From Liolophura sinensis (Eukaryota > Mollusca > Polyplacophora > Chitonida > Chitonidae): a stretch of DNA of 64,000 nt. The position numbers and the translations under genes were made by a program. Under the pieces are notes generated by a model that did no database searches, was not told the origin of the DNA, and was given only the letters and a program-made list of their open reading frames with translations. Numbering within the stretch: the first letter of the stretch is position 1; every line of letters starts with the position of its first letter. Location: contig NC_088304.1 in the NCBI RefSeq assembly GCF_032854445.1, positions 33,288,810 to 33,352,809 on the forward strand. The letters are read 5' to 3'. Below are positions 39,800-51,546 of the stretch, piece after piece.

Positions 39800-41380
39800 A
39801 ACGCAAAATATCATTTACCTTTGTCACAACAAAGACGGCACCGAGTATCTGTTTAGAAACGCATTCATCCTTTGAAGAACGGCATTGTGTTATACTTCAT
39901 TTTGGGAGTTTGACCTTGCGATGACTGATCTGGAAGGTCCTAATTGGCTGACGGCAGTATACCAGTGTCTGTTTCCACACATAGATTCATAGCTTAATTG
40001 GTGAAACATCTCTATGCAACAGTATTCTAACAAGAAACATTACACCACCGATGTTTTTATTTTCTGATTCATCATTGAAATAAGTATGTATTCAATATAT
40101 TTTGCAAATTTACCTACGTTAGGATTATATTCCAACTGCCCTTATATCTCTGTTCAACCACAGAGATTCACAAAATCCGGGTCAATGTCCATCGTTATAA
40201 ATACTGACACCTATGCTAACATGGCAGCAAAGTAAATAGGGTTTTGATGCTATGATCTTTACCACGGTTACACATACACACGTCCATGATGTGAATTAGG
40301 TTTATACATACAGATCGTAAATCGATCTCTCATCTTTCATATCTGCTCTCTTGCTTAGCATTTTAAGTCCAAATGTATGTACAAGCCTGAATTAAACAAA
40401 TATACTCATGTATCAGATAAAACTAGACAAGAGAAACAGATCCTTCTGTTAAAAAAAGAAAACGTTTGTATTTCACTAATCAGCTCGATTATTTGTAATA
40501 CCACACACTCACTTAAACACGTACCCTTAGTATGGTTGATTTATTTTATTCTTTATGATACGGGTATAAAATTCCGCTTTTAGTATTATCCACATATGTT
40601 AAGGATACTGACCTCCGTTTCACCAAAGTTCTCAAGTCACAATTTCACAAAGGCGGCAGTTTGCGTAGCAAGCCTTTGTAATTTTGATTTACTTGTTTTG
40701 ATTAATGTTTTACGGCGTACTCAAGGATATTTCACTGATACCACGGTGGCCAGCAGGGCTGGTATGCGAATGTCTGATTCTACGCATAGATTCATATTGC
40801 ACAGAATTTAACATGTTATTTCATCGTAACACCTTAAGAATGTTATCATTAAGTCATTTGCGTTTTTAGATACATGTTTCCCCAGGATACACCCCATACA
40901 GACTTAGTCACATGCATCATAATTTATCATGCTAACGCCGGGTACGACGTAACATAACAATCAAAAAAACAAAATTGCCTTGCAGATAAAATACGTCTGT
41001 ACAGTAACCTCTTATGCAGCAGGTCTGTTTTGAACATGGTGTCCTCTGGATAAGATCATGCACCTTTTTCGAAAAAGTTATTATGTTTTTTAGTTATTGC
41101 TACTTAACTCTGCATTAAAAGTCAGTTTGTCCATGTCATATGTGAAAAACATTACAATTTTTTTGTAAGAAAAGCAGCATTTGTCCCTTTCAGAGAACTG
41201 CATGATTAATAATACAAAGGGCCATGCAGGGAAACTCCATTGCCTCCAGTGTCAGGCTTTATTTACCATCATGTAAACATGTCATAACGGACAACCTTAG
41301 CATGGTAAATAATGATCATCTTCAAGGTCTGCTTGTGAGGGTCCGAAGTGCAGAGAGAGCCGAGAAACATAAATATGAAA
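39800..41380. other. intergenic, with one SINE1 tail fragment
   Basis: A - strand SINE1 3' end is seen at about 40,700-40,765 (gttttacggcgtactcaagg, atatttcactgat). Otherwise nothing. Confidence 0.6.
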
Positions 41381-41439
41381 GCCAATAAGAAAATTGTCCT
41401 TTCGGCGCTTGAAAACTTTGCCACGTGCAATACACCATA

Positions 41440-42230
41440 TGAAGACAAATGCTCATGTGGCCAGCCAGGCAAGTTCTAAAGGATCCTAACGTGCGAAAAG
41501 ACCATATACCTGATGACTTTCAGAGAAAACACGTCATTGTTCCTGCAGGCAAAGTACTCAATAATACAATATTTGTCTGTAAAAATTATTACTATCAGGG
41601 TCTTGTAGAGGAGCTAAATATCAGTACAACAACTGCTGCAACATCAACGTATAACGACATGTACTCTTGAGGATCAGTCCTTTCTCAAACAAAGGAGTAT
41701 ATCCATACCTTCCTGTCAAACTGAAATACCACAAATGTACTGGATTCCAAAAAGGCATAAATTCTCATACAAATCTCGCTTTCTTGCGGGATCAAGATGG
41801 TGTGCCACCCAACTTGCATCAACTCCCTTCAGGAAGACACTTCAAGAAGTACAGCCATTTTGGAATAAGTACTGTTGTACAATTGCAAAAAAATCAGGCG
41901 TCAACTGTGTGAGGATTCTTAAAAACTCAACACGGCTCACTGAATAACCAGACGCTCAAATACATGTACCGTATAAGGACACATTTACTTGGGATTTCTC
42001 TACTCTCTATACTACTATTCCTCACCAGAATCTAATTGCTAGATTTACATCACTAGTTGTATCGGTGTTTAATAAAAGCTATCACCGATACTTAATGTCA
42101 AATGCTAATTTCATTTCCACTGCATTACAAGGGAATTTCTCATTGATAACATCTGTGTAAAATTCGGGGAAGTATATATCAAGGGTGTATACGTGTTTCG
42201 ATGGGTACAAAACCTCCTTTATCGTGTTGA
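41440..42230 (+). pseudogene. Penelope-like element remnant, N-terminal RT half
   Basis: + strand frames, shifted several times, read RKHVIVPAGKVLNNTIFVCK, YYYQGLVEELNISTT, then YWIPKRHKFSYKSRFLAGSR, VQPFWNKYCCTIAKKSGVNC and DTFTWDFSTLYTTIPHQNL. These match the order of the RT N-terminal and fingers motifs of Penelope-like elements (KxVxxPADKxxNN, P.LY.LPK.HK.P.K.RFI, DFSTLYTTIPH). Confidence 0.78.
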
Positions 42231-42254
42231 ATTAGAGTTATTTAGTTATTTGAT

Positions 42255-42325
42255 AGGTGTTTTACGCCGTACTCAAAAATTTATACGACGTCGGCCAGCA
42301 TTATGTTGAGAGGAAATCAAAGTTG
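42255..42325 (-). mobile_element. SINE1 3' fragment
   Basis: tgttttacgccgtactcaaa and atacgacgtcggccagcatt match the reverse complement of the SINE1 end. Confidence 0.7.
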
Positions 42326-42424
42326 CAATCAAAACACATTTGAAATGCATATTTTATTATCGACAACTTACGTAATATCATGATTCACGATTTGAGTACT
42401 GATTCCACTCATTCGCCTAGAACA

Positions 42425-42580
42425 TTTCTCTCCGGCATTACTGAAAACTGCTGGCCGCTTCTCTTTGCGTGAATCCGTCCTAATTACATAATTTATACAC
42501 TTTCTTAGTTCTTTGGTGGTTTGTGTTAAACGTTGTTTTGTTAATCGACCTTGTGATTATTGACCATGAAGACTTACCTT
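42425..42580. repeat. second copy of the 33,290 dispersed repeat
   Basis: ccggcattactgaaaactg, ggccgcttctcttt, gtgttaaacgttgttt and ccttgtgattattgacc match 33,308-33,455 in order. Confidence 0.65.
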
Positions 42581-42584
42581 TGTC

Positions 42585-43214
42585 TTGAAAGGCATGTTTA
42601 ATTACTTTGGCCCCTTATATATATATAATTTTTTTTCAACATTTTGAATCGCAAGAGTGTTTTCGACACGCCGTGCTTCGACTGCAGAAAAATAAGAAGC
42701 AGTCAGTTGTTGACACGATGCGTAAGGCATTGGAAGTTGCGAGTGATGCACGAGTGATGCGTGTTTAAATAAAGGTGGCGCAAACCCAAAAAAAATTGAC
42801 TATATGATATGGTGTGAAAAATAATTCTAAGTTAGGTCTCCAATATATTCTCTAATAAATTAAAATAAACAAATAAATAAAAATAGAATAATAAAATAAA
42901 TTTCTAATTATATTGTCTAATAAATATATATATATCACAGAATAACGCATTTGTTTCGATATTAGCAGCCAGTTTACTTTCAAATACATTTACTCGACAT
43001 GCATCACATTTAGAACATCATTATGCAAAGCTGATGCATATCCCATAGGTGATCCCAAATGCTCACTGTGCAAAAATTATTTCCCAGTTTCCCTTTCTCC
43101 TTATTTTCAAAATAACTGTTCGCACCTGTACATCGGAAGTTTGCTTTAACTTTTTATGTTTTATTCTCCAATTCGTTTAATTTATACCTGTGGAGTATTA
43201 GTATCGCTGTGAGA
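42585..43214. other. AT-rich intergenic sequence
   Basis: Low-complexity AT-rich tracts, no gene. Confidence 0.6.
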
Positions 43215-43915
43215 AATGATACTAAGGCAATGATAGTGAGACAATGACAATAAGGTAGATAATGCCTAATGAGAGTAAGGCGATAACACGGAATGATTGT
43301 AAGAGACATAACTCGTAATGAGTGTAAGAGAGTTAATACACAATATTACGAGAGATAACCAGGTAGAGTATATGTATTAAGTGAGAGAGATAACATGCAA
43401 TAATTGTAAGGGAGCTAAGACGTAATGATAGTAAGAGAGTTAATACACAATGATATTACGGGAGACAACATGCAGCGATAGTAAGGGGAATCATAAGGCA
43501 ACGATAACAAGGGAGACAACACGCATTAACAGTAAGGGAGATAACATGCAATAATTGTAAGGGACATCACACGTAATAATTGTAAGAGACCTAATACACA
43601 ATGATATTACGGGAGACAACATGCAGCGATAGTAAGGGGAATCATAAGGCAACGATAACAAGGGAGACAACACGCATTAACAGTAAGGGAGATAACATGC
43701 AATAATTGTAAGGGACATCACACGTAATGATTGTAAGAGACCTAATACACAATGATATTACGGAGATAACATTCAGTGGTAGTAAGGGGGGGGGGGGGGT
43801 CGTAAAGCAATGATAGTAAAAGAGACAGGCATTAACAGTAAGGGAGATAACATGTATTGATTGTAAGGGGGATAACACGTGATGATAGTAAAAGAGTTAA
43901 TACACAATCGTATTA
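43215..43915. repeat. ~25-bp minisatellite, left part, with 150-bp higher-order unit
   Basis: Units like gggagataacacgcaatgat with agtaa, in variants. A block of 150 bp (six units) is repeated almost exactly at 43,456 and 43,606. A run of G lies near 43,787-43,798. The same array resumes at about 48,283. Confidence 0.93.
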
Positions 43916-44413
43916 TGTGAATGAATGAATGAATTTCGTTATTGCTGTTCTGTCATGTGTCAGCGCATGCATTCGAAGGTTTAATCTTTGTAAAGCTGTG
44001 AAACGTCTTCTGGGTATGTAGCGCTCAATATCCACGTGGAGAAACTACACGGACTTCCCCAATCACCGGGGCCGTTGTGTTCGTAAATTTGTGTTATTAT
44101 ATTATATAATCGTGTCATTTTTGACCAATGAACTTTAAAATGGATCATTCTGTTGGCAGAAAGCTCCGGCGTCATGCAGGCATCTAAATGTGTCTTCATG
44201 TCAGAATTATCTAAACCGATTGTAAATATCACACCTGTCATATTTATCAATTTCTTTTATCAACTTTGGATGAAGATGAGCTTCTTCTCTCTAGGTTCTC
44301 TCTGCAGGAATTGATGGTCTAATTTAATCTGTTTTGTGTTTAATTTTAGATCCTCATATTAAATTAACCCCTCTCCCCTTTGTTATGCCATATTGTAGGT
44401 ATTCACTTAACTC

Positions 44414-45184
44414 ATGCTGTGTATAGAATTATGTTTTTATTTTGTGTTACTTTGTTTTGTAAGGGAACAATCAGTTGGATCATTTGAGTTAATTTCGTCA
44501 AGAAATAATGGTATTTTGGGTCAACAGTTACAGTTACATTTAATAATCTTGAAAAAGTTCATTATGTGTTTCTCTGAAGAACTGGGTATTTGCGTGAAGG
44601 TTTTAGTGCATGTGCTATCACTCGCTATCTTTCTTGTTTATTACCGGTACATCATGGATAACATAAGTCAGTACAGAGTGGCAATTGGGGCATGGCATAA
44701 TTATATGTCTTATAAAGTGAGTCTTCATCTTCGAAAATTATTTACATTATTTGAAGACTTGCGAATTATATTTCTGGGAATTGAATCCCTTACTGGTATA
44801 TTTATTTTTTCTATTCTGAGAACATTATGCAATTTGCATTACTCATTAGTTATACATATGGCAAGCTTAATGAGGTGTGGTGATGTACATAGAAACCCGA
44901 GACCCCCAAATCAGCACAATTTATCTTGTTGTCATGTTAATGCCAGGAGTTTATTGGCTCATGGTGATGATCAGCTGTCGTCTTATTTTAAGTTAGATGA
45001 AATGTCCACTGTATTATCAAAGGAATGTAATCATGATGCTATATGTGTGAGCGAAACCTGGCTTAGTGGTGATATTCCTGATGATACTGTTAATCTAGAT
45101 GGGTATTGTATAGAAAGAAAGGACAGAGACAGACACGGAGGAGGGGTGGCAATTTATTGCAAGGAATTTAGCGAATGGCAATGA
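44414..45184 (+). pseudogene. LINE endonuclease region
   Basis: An open frame of 256 codons. Near residue 155 it reads LMRCGDVHRNPRPPN, the GD....NPGP-type motif before the endonuclease of CR1-like LINEs. Then follow CCHVNARSLL (catalytic Asn) and AICVSETWLS (catalytic Glu), and GGGVAIYCKEF. The homologous frame goes on after 45,184 (SCYRPPNQPAHL in a shifted frame), so the endonuclease is broken. Confidence 0.78.
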
Positions 45185-45599
45185 GATGATATGGATACTG
45201 GTGGAACAGAATAACAAAAGCGTGCTGATTGCATCATGTTACCGCCCACCTAACCAACCGGCTCATTTACGTGAGTTTTTTAAGTAATCTGGAGAAAAAT
45301 TTAACTTCCGGTCTTAACAGAAAATCCCGATGCCATGTTAATGACTTTAATGATAGATGTCTACACTGGGAAAAATACCACAATATGCGCGAATTGAAAA
45401 TGAGCATTTATGGTATGATAGCTGGGAAAAATCTTTTTCAACTAATTAATGAACCCACTCGATAAACTCATGATGCTGCTTATGTATTGGGCTTAATTAT
45501 AACGGATTGTATTGGTTATGTGATTGACTACGGAGTTGCCTCACCAATGACTTATCTCGACCATTGTACTATTTATTGTACTATGAATATCTGTATTTG

Positions 45600-48100
45600 T
45601 ATTTGTAAGACATGTGTGGGACTTCAAATGTGCCGATTTGTATGGTTCTGCGCAATCTTATCTCTGTTACACCATTTGATGCCGTTGGTCATATTTTCTC
45701 TCATGTTAATGACAAATTATTTGTCTGGAACAGTTTGTTTTTGTCATGTTTTGAATGTATTCCGGATAAGAAAGTCACTATTAGACCACGTGACAAGCCT
45801 TGGATGACCAACGATGATCGGTACAAGATACGAGTGAGGAATCGTTGTTTCAAAAAATACAAACGAACTAGGTCCGATGGGGATAAGATTCGATATTATA
45901 TATCTAGAAGGGAGGCCACTAATGCTAAACGCCAAGCAATACTGTGTTACTCCACATGTTTAAAAGGTAAACACTCCAACCCCCAGCTGGATACAAAAAC
46001 ATACCGGTGGATAATGAAATCTCTACTAGGATCGAAAGCAACGCCGCCTATTCCTCCTCTTGCTGTCAATGGCAAAAACGCGTCAAATGGCTGTGAAAAG
46101 GCGAATGAATTCTGTAAATTTTTCGCATCTCAGTCGGCCTCTCACGACACAGTACCTGTGTAGTTGTATACAAACATGTGAAAATGAGATTAAACATTTC
46201 CTTGAGACTCTGAATACACGGAAAGCCTCAGGTACTGATGGTATAGACAACTTCATGCTTAAAATTTCTGCTGATGGTACTTGCAACTTCCGTAACGAAT
46301 CTTTTCAATTATTCCTTACGGACAGCTGTCTTTTCAGCAGCATGGAAGCTCTCTCAAGTCTGCCCTGTATTTAACAGATGAGATAGACATGACGTTTCTA
46401 ATTATCGACCAGTGTCCCTTCAACCCTCTCTTTCTAAGGTCTTGGAGAAGGTCGTGTATAAACATCTGTATGAGTATTGTATGTCAAATAATCTTCTTAT
46501 ACCACAGAACTCTGGATTTAAACTTGGGAATTCGACTGTTATGCCAGCTTACAAAAATTGTTCATGACATATACAAAAGTCTTGACAGTAGAAATGACGC
46601 CTGTTTATTATTTTTAGATGTCTGTATGACATTTGATAAAGTCTGGCATTGTGGTCTCCTGTTCAAGTTAGAGCAGGTGGGTATTGAAGATCCTCTACTT
46701 GGCGTGGTTAAAAGATTATTTGTGTGACAGAAAAATTAAGGTTGCCTTAACGGCACTGAGTCCGAAACTTATCCAATATATGCTGCTGTCCCACAAGGCT
46801 CTGTATTGGGTCCACTTCTCTTCTAAATTTTTATCAATGATATTAGTATGAATATTGAATGTACTATTAACATATTTGCAGATGACACACCCTTGTCTGA
46901 AGAAATTTTAGATTTACCAAACATCTGAGGCTAAACTTAATCGTGATCTTGAACGTCTATCCAACTGGGCTAATCAATCGCTTGTGTCATTTAATGCTAC
47001 CAAAACTGTTTATCTCTTCATATCATTGAAAATAATCCCTTACATCCGAGATTGTATTTTGATGGCGTAGATGTGAAGAGAGTTCCGTCCCATAAACATC
47101 TTGGAATTATTCTGCAGCACAATGGTAAATGAAATGAGCATGTAAGAGCTATAGTTAAGAAAAGTAATATGAAATTGAGCATGATTAGTAGGCAAACACT
47201 TACTAGAAAGTGTATGATCACACTGTACTTTGCCTTGATAAGGTCTTCTATTAAATATGGAGATTTTCTATTTGACAACTGCAGCGTTTCAATATCCAAC
47301 TCACTGGAAAATGTCCAAGGCCGAGCAGCATTGTTATGTACAGGAGGCTTACGTCGAACTTCATATAAATCTCTTTTAAATGAACTAAAATGGGAACCCT
47401 TATACAGTCGGCGTAGATCCAAGCGCATTCTTTTTTTTTTCATAAAATCGTCAATGGGCTCTCTCCTCCATACCTAAAGATCTTACTAACCCAAAGGTAT
47501 AACAGCGAAACAAATGCCTACAATCTTAGAAATAAACATCGCTTTCGATTATTTAAATGCCAAGCTCAGATTTTCTCTTCTTCCTTCTTTTCCAAGACTG
47601 CCAAAGAATGGAATTCATTGCCTGCTCATATCCAAAACTGTTCACCGGAAACAGTTAAGAACTTTTTGTACTCTCAAGACAGTATTAACCGTCAACTAAT
47701 ATCTGTGTGTAACTCATTTGACACCTTCCCTCTATTGTGCTCTGTAGAATGAGAATGGGACTGAGCGCTCTTCACGGTGACCTCTTTAAATATAACATTA
47801 TCGACGATCAGTCATGTAATAAATGTTAACATAAATGTGAAAATGCATCTCATTATTTCCTTGACTGCCCTGCCTATGCCACTCATAGAAAGTACATGCT
47901 AAAAAGCATCTTCAGAAACTTTATATCTCCTGGAGTTCACCCTTCTGTATTTTTGACTAGTCTTTCTAAACACATTTATACTTTACTCTTATTTGGTTCA
48001 CCTGAACTAAGCGTGAATAATTATCAGTTGATCTTAAAATCTGTATATAATTTTATAAGCATGTCCAATAGATTCACCATCCCAACCCAGCAGTAATATG
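45600..48100 (+). pseudogene. LINE reverse transcriptase region
   Basis: Fragments in three frames: DKPWMTNDDRYKIRVRNRCF near 45,800, RKASGTDGI near 46,220, NYRPVSLQPSLSKVLEKVVY near 46,400, IPQNSGFKLGNST near 46,500, AVPQGSVLGPLL near 46,780, FADDT near 46,880 and a CCHC-like HKCENASHYFLDCPAYATHR near 47,835. These are the ordered RT motifs of CR1/Jockey-group LINEs. Numerous stops make it inactive. Confidence 0.8.
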
Positions 48101-48282
48101 ATTTGATTTTGATCTTTCCATGTTCCCAGCACCTTATTCTGTACATGCACATGTCATTTGTTCTCTTTGTTCTCTTTGTTATTTTATGTATATACGTTGA
48201 TTTTATGTTGAGGAAATCCCCTCGTGGCTAGAGCTGTGGGAAATCCTCAATAAACAAATAAAGAATTACAATTACAATGGTA

Positions 48283-49812
48283 GTAAGGGGGGGGGGGTCG
48301 TAAGGCAATAAGTAAGGGAGATAACATACATTGAGTGTAAGGTAGATAACACGTGCTGATAGTAAGAGAAATAATACACAATGATATTACGGGAGATAGC
48401 ACACAATGATAGTAAGGGCGATCGTAAAGCAATTATAGTAAGAAGACACGCATTAACAGTATGGGAGATAACACGCAATTATTGTCAGGGAGATAACACG
48501 TGATAATAGTAAGAGAGTTAATACACATTGATATTACGGGAGATAACAAGAAAGATAACACACATTAACAGTAAGGAGACAACACGCAACGTTTGTTAGG
48601 GAGATAACACGTAATGATAGTAAGAGAGTTAATACACAATGGAATTACGGGAGATAACAGGCAGCGATAGTAAGGGGGTCGTAAAGCAATGATAGTAAAG
48701 CAGGTGACACGCATTAACAGTAAAGGAGATCACTCGCAGTGATTGCAAGTGATAGATAACGCGTAATGATACTAATAGAGTTAATACACAATGATATTAC
48801 GAGAGATAAGAGTCAGTGATAGTAAGAGGGGTCTTAAAACAATGATAGTAAAAGTGACAAGCCTTAACAGTAAGGGAGATAACACGCAATGATAGTAAGG
48901 GGTATCGTAAAGCAATTATAGTAAGAAAAGTGACAAACATTAGCAGTAAGGGAGATAATAGGCAAATACTGTCAGGGAGATTAACAAGTAATGATAGTAA
49001 GAGAATTAATACACATTGATATTACGGAAGATAACAAGAAAGATAATGGGCATTAACAGTAAGGAATGTAACACGCAATGATTGTAATGGAGATAATACG
49101 TAATGATATCAAGAGAGTTAATACACAATGATGTTACTGGAGATAACAATCAGCAATAGTAAGGCAGGGGACACGCATTAATAGTAAGGGAGATCACATT
49201 CAGTGATTGTAAGTGATAGATAAGACGTAATGATAAAAAGAGAGTTAATACACAATAATATTACGGAAGATAACGCGCTGTGGTAGTAAGGGGGCGGGGG
49301 GGTCGTAAGGCAATGGTAGTAAGACGCATTGACAGTTGAGATAATACGCAATGGTAGTAAAAGAGTTGATACACAATATTAAGGGAGATAACATGCATTA
49401 AGAGTAAGGCAGTTAACACGCAATGATTGTAAGGGAGATAGCACGTGGTGATAGTAAGGGAGTTAATACACAATGATATTACGGGAGATAACACGAAATT
49501 ATAGTAAGAGGGATCGTAAGGCAATGATAGTAAAGGAGATAACACACACTAACGGTAAGACAGAAAAAACGCATTGGTTGTAAAGGAGATAACACGTAAA
49601 GATAGTAAGAGAGTTAATACACAATGACATTACAGGAGATAACACAAAATAATAGTAAGGGGGTCTTAAGGGAATGATAGGGAGATAACACACATTAAGA
49701 GTAACGGAGAAAACACGTAATGATAGTAAGAAAGTTAATATACCATGATACTGCGGGAGATAACACCCAATGATAGTAAGGGAGATAATACACAATGCTA
49801 TTAAGGGAGGTA
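48283..49812. repeat. ~25-bp minisatellite, right part
   Basis: Continuation of the array at 43,215: gggagataacacgtaatgat, gtaagagagttaatacacaa and tgatattacgggagataac in changing order. Confidence 0.93.
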
Positions 49813-49814
49813 TC

Positions 49815-49935
49815 ACGTCCGTGGGCCTCCGGGGCCTAATGGTTAGTCCAAAATCAGCACAACAACCTCTCTTCAACGCAATCGTTGTGAGTTTGTCCAG
49901 CTCATACTGGCGTCCTCTCTGCTCTGCTAGCAACG
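49815..49935 (+). mobile_element. SINE1 5' half
   Basis: gggcctccggggcctaatgg and ttag resemble the head and A box, and cgcaatcgttgtgagtttgt the B-box region. The 3' body is absent. Confidence 0.65.
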
Positions 49936-49949
49936 TCCTCAAGGGATCT

Positions 49950-50755
49950 AGGGCAAAAAGCCCAGGTGGATAACGGCCACGCTGACAGAAGCCCCGGGTA
50001 CAAAAGCCCCAATGACAAAAACACCAGTGGACAAAAACACCGGTGGACAAAAGCCCGTCGTCTTAATTAACCGACAAATATATCTGACAGTCTAACAAAC
50101 ACGATGTCAAATATTTGTTGACGGCAATTCATATATAATTGATGTCGTCAAAAACGGTTAGAATGGAGATTGAGTGAGTAAGAAGGGGTTCTATTGATTG
50201 CGAACAACACCAATCAGGTAAATGAATAAATAAGTAAACTCCGTGTCCAAAGAAATTAAAATATTGCGCTTTGTCTTTGAAATATCTCTTCCTCTACAAC
50301 GTGACCCTATACCCAATATCCCTGATCCATGTACCGAGTTCACTTCAGATCGGTTGATGCCATTTAGACGATGGTTTGACGGGAAACAGAGCCGACTCTG
50401 ATTGGCTGGTATAAAAGACAAGCAAGCCCAGACTATGCATTGCCTAAGTTGAATTTTAGATATGGTACATTTATCCAAGTGTGACCAAGTTGCAAAACTT
50501 AACATAAGAAACTCTATCTTTACGTTCAGCCAAACAGTGTCGATTTTGTACTCCTTAAGATAAAAGCATTTTCGTACTTTTGACTCAGGATTTCTGGATA
50601 TACATATAGCAGATACTCCAATGCTTCAAATTACATGCTGAGTCAGTTGATTACCAGCAAAACAACCAACTGGACCGGGTCTGCAAACAGATCTTCCACA
50701 ATATAAGATTTCCAAACGCAAAATGGTCTCAGGCCATTTTCTCAGATACTCTGAA
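49950..50755. other. region 3' of the sulfotransferase gene
   Basis: Starts with ~18-bp repeats (ccggtggacaaaagccc variants, 49,970-50,060). The rest is unassigned and probably includes the 3' UTR of the sulfotransferase gene on the - strand. Confidence 0.55.
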
Positions 50756-50759
50756 AGTG

Positions 50760-51546
50760 TTACCTAGTCAACAGTTTGCGTTCCTTTGTGAGGGATATTG
50801 AGAGATTCCGCAGAGTGTCCTCAGATGAGGTAAGAACATATCCAAGATCCTCTAGAACATCTTGGCAGGCTCTTTCCATACTTTTAACAGTCGACCAAGA
50901 GATTCTTTCCCGCCATTTTGATGCCGTTTTTCTCGAGTCCGCGCGTAACGTTCCCAATGGTTTGCCGTCGTCAGCCTTAGAATGTGTATTGTTTTTTATC
51001 CACGTCACCACGTTGGTCGGCATTTCAAGACGTAAATACGAGTAAATGAATTCTGCCATATGCACGGGATCTGCTGACAAGTCCTCGTAACGGATTTGTA
51101 AAATCCGTCCTTGAAACTCCTGCGGAAGGTTTTTAAAAGTGTGTATGTCTCTGCGCATGTCACCACATATACCGGATCCTGTTGCTAAAAGGTTTCTGTG
51201 GTAGTACTCGCCCATCAAACGTCTTGAAGAAATTATTGCACGAGGGTCTCGGACGAGATGGATTACTTTAACGTGCGGAAGCATCTCCAAGGTCGACAAA
51301 GTCCTCTCCAGTCTAGCACGGATAGTTTTTAGAATTCTAACATTCGACTGTCGGCAAACTTCGATGAACCGGTAGACACACGTGGTTATGCTAGACCGTT
51401 CTATGCAGTTTAATAATTTAATTGTCTTTCTCCCATGAGCCATCCAAAATTGAGTCAAGGTTGACTGATCGATATTAAGCAAATTGCACGTGAGGAAAGA
51501 TCGAATGATACTTTGTCCAATATCTTCACAAGATGTTCCAGGATCA
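50760..51546 (-). CDS. sulfotransferase exon 3 (3'-PB motif, stop)
   Basis: Acceptor ttgttttcag ends at 51,547 (- strand). The exon supplies the third base of a split codon and 261 codons plus the stop. It contains VIHLVRDPRAIISSR (about 51,230-51,275), whose Arg and Ser contact the 3' phosphate of PAPS, then RILQIRYEDLSADPVHMAEF and ASKWRERISWSTVK, the C-terminal WR motif seen in this family. Confidence 0.92.

Larger units (their letters stand above)
43920..48281 (+). mobile_element. decayed non-LTR retrotransposon, CR1-like
   Basis: A LINE with an AP-type endonuclease, a reverse transcriptase with many stops and frameshifts, and a 3' end ctcaataaacaaataaagaa followed by a short ATTACA repeat. 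It sits inside the ~25-bp minisatellite. The 5' boundary is uncertain. Confidence 0.75.

Noticed and set aside
43981-44250. 89-codon - strand frame
   Set aside because: Lies in the probable 5' untranslated part of the LINE, opposite strand, no recognised domain.
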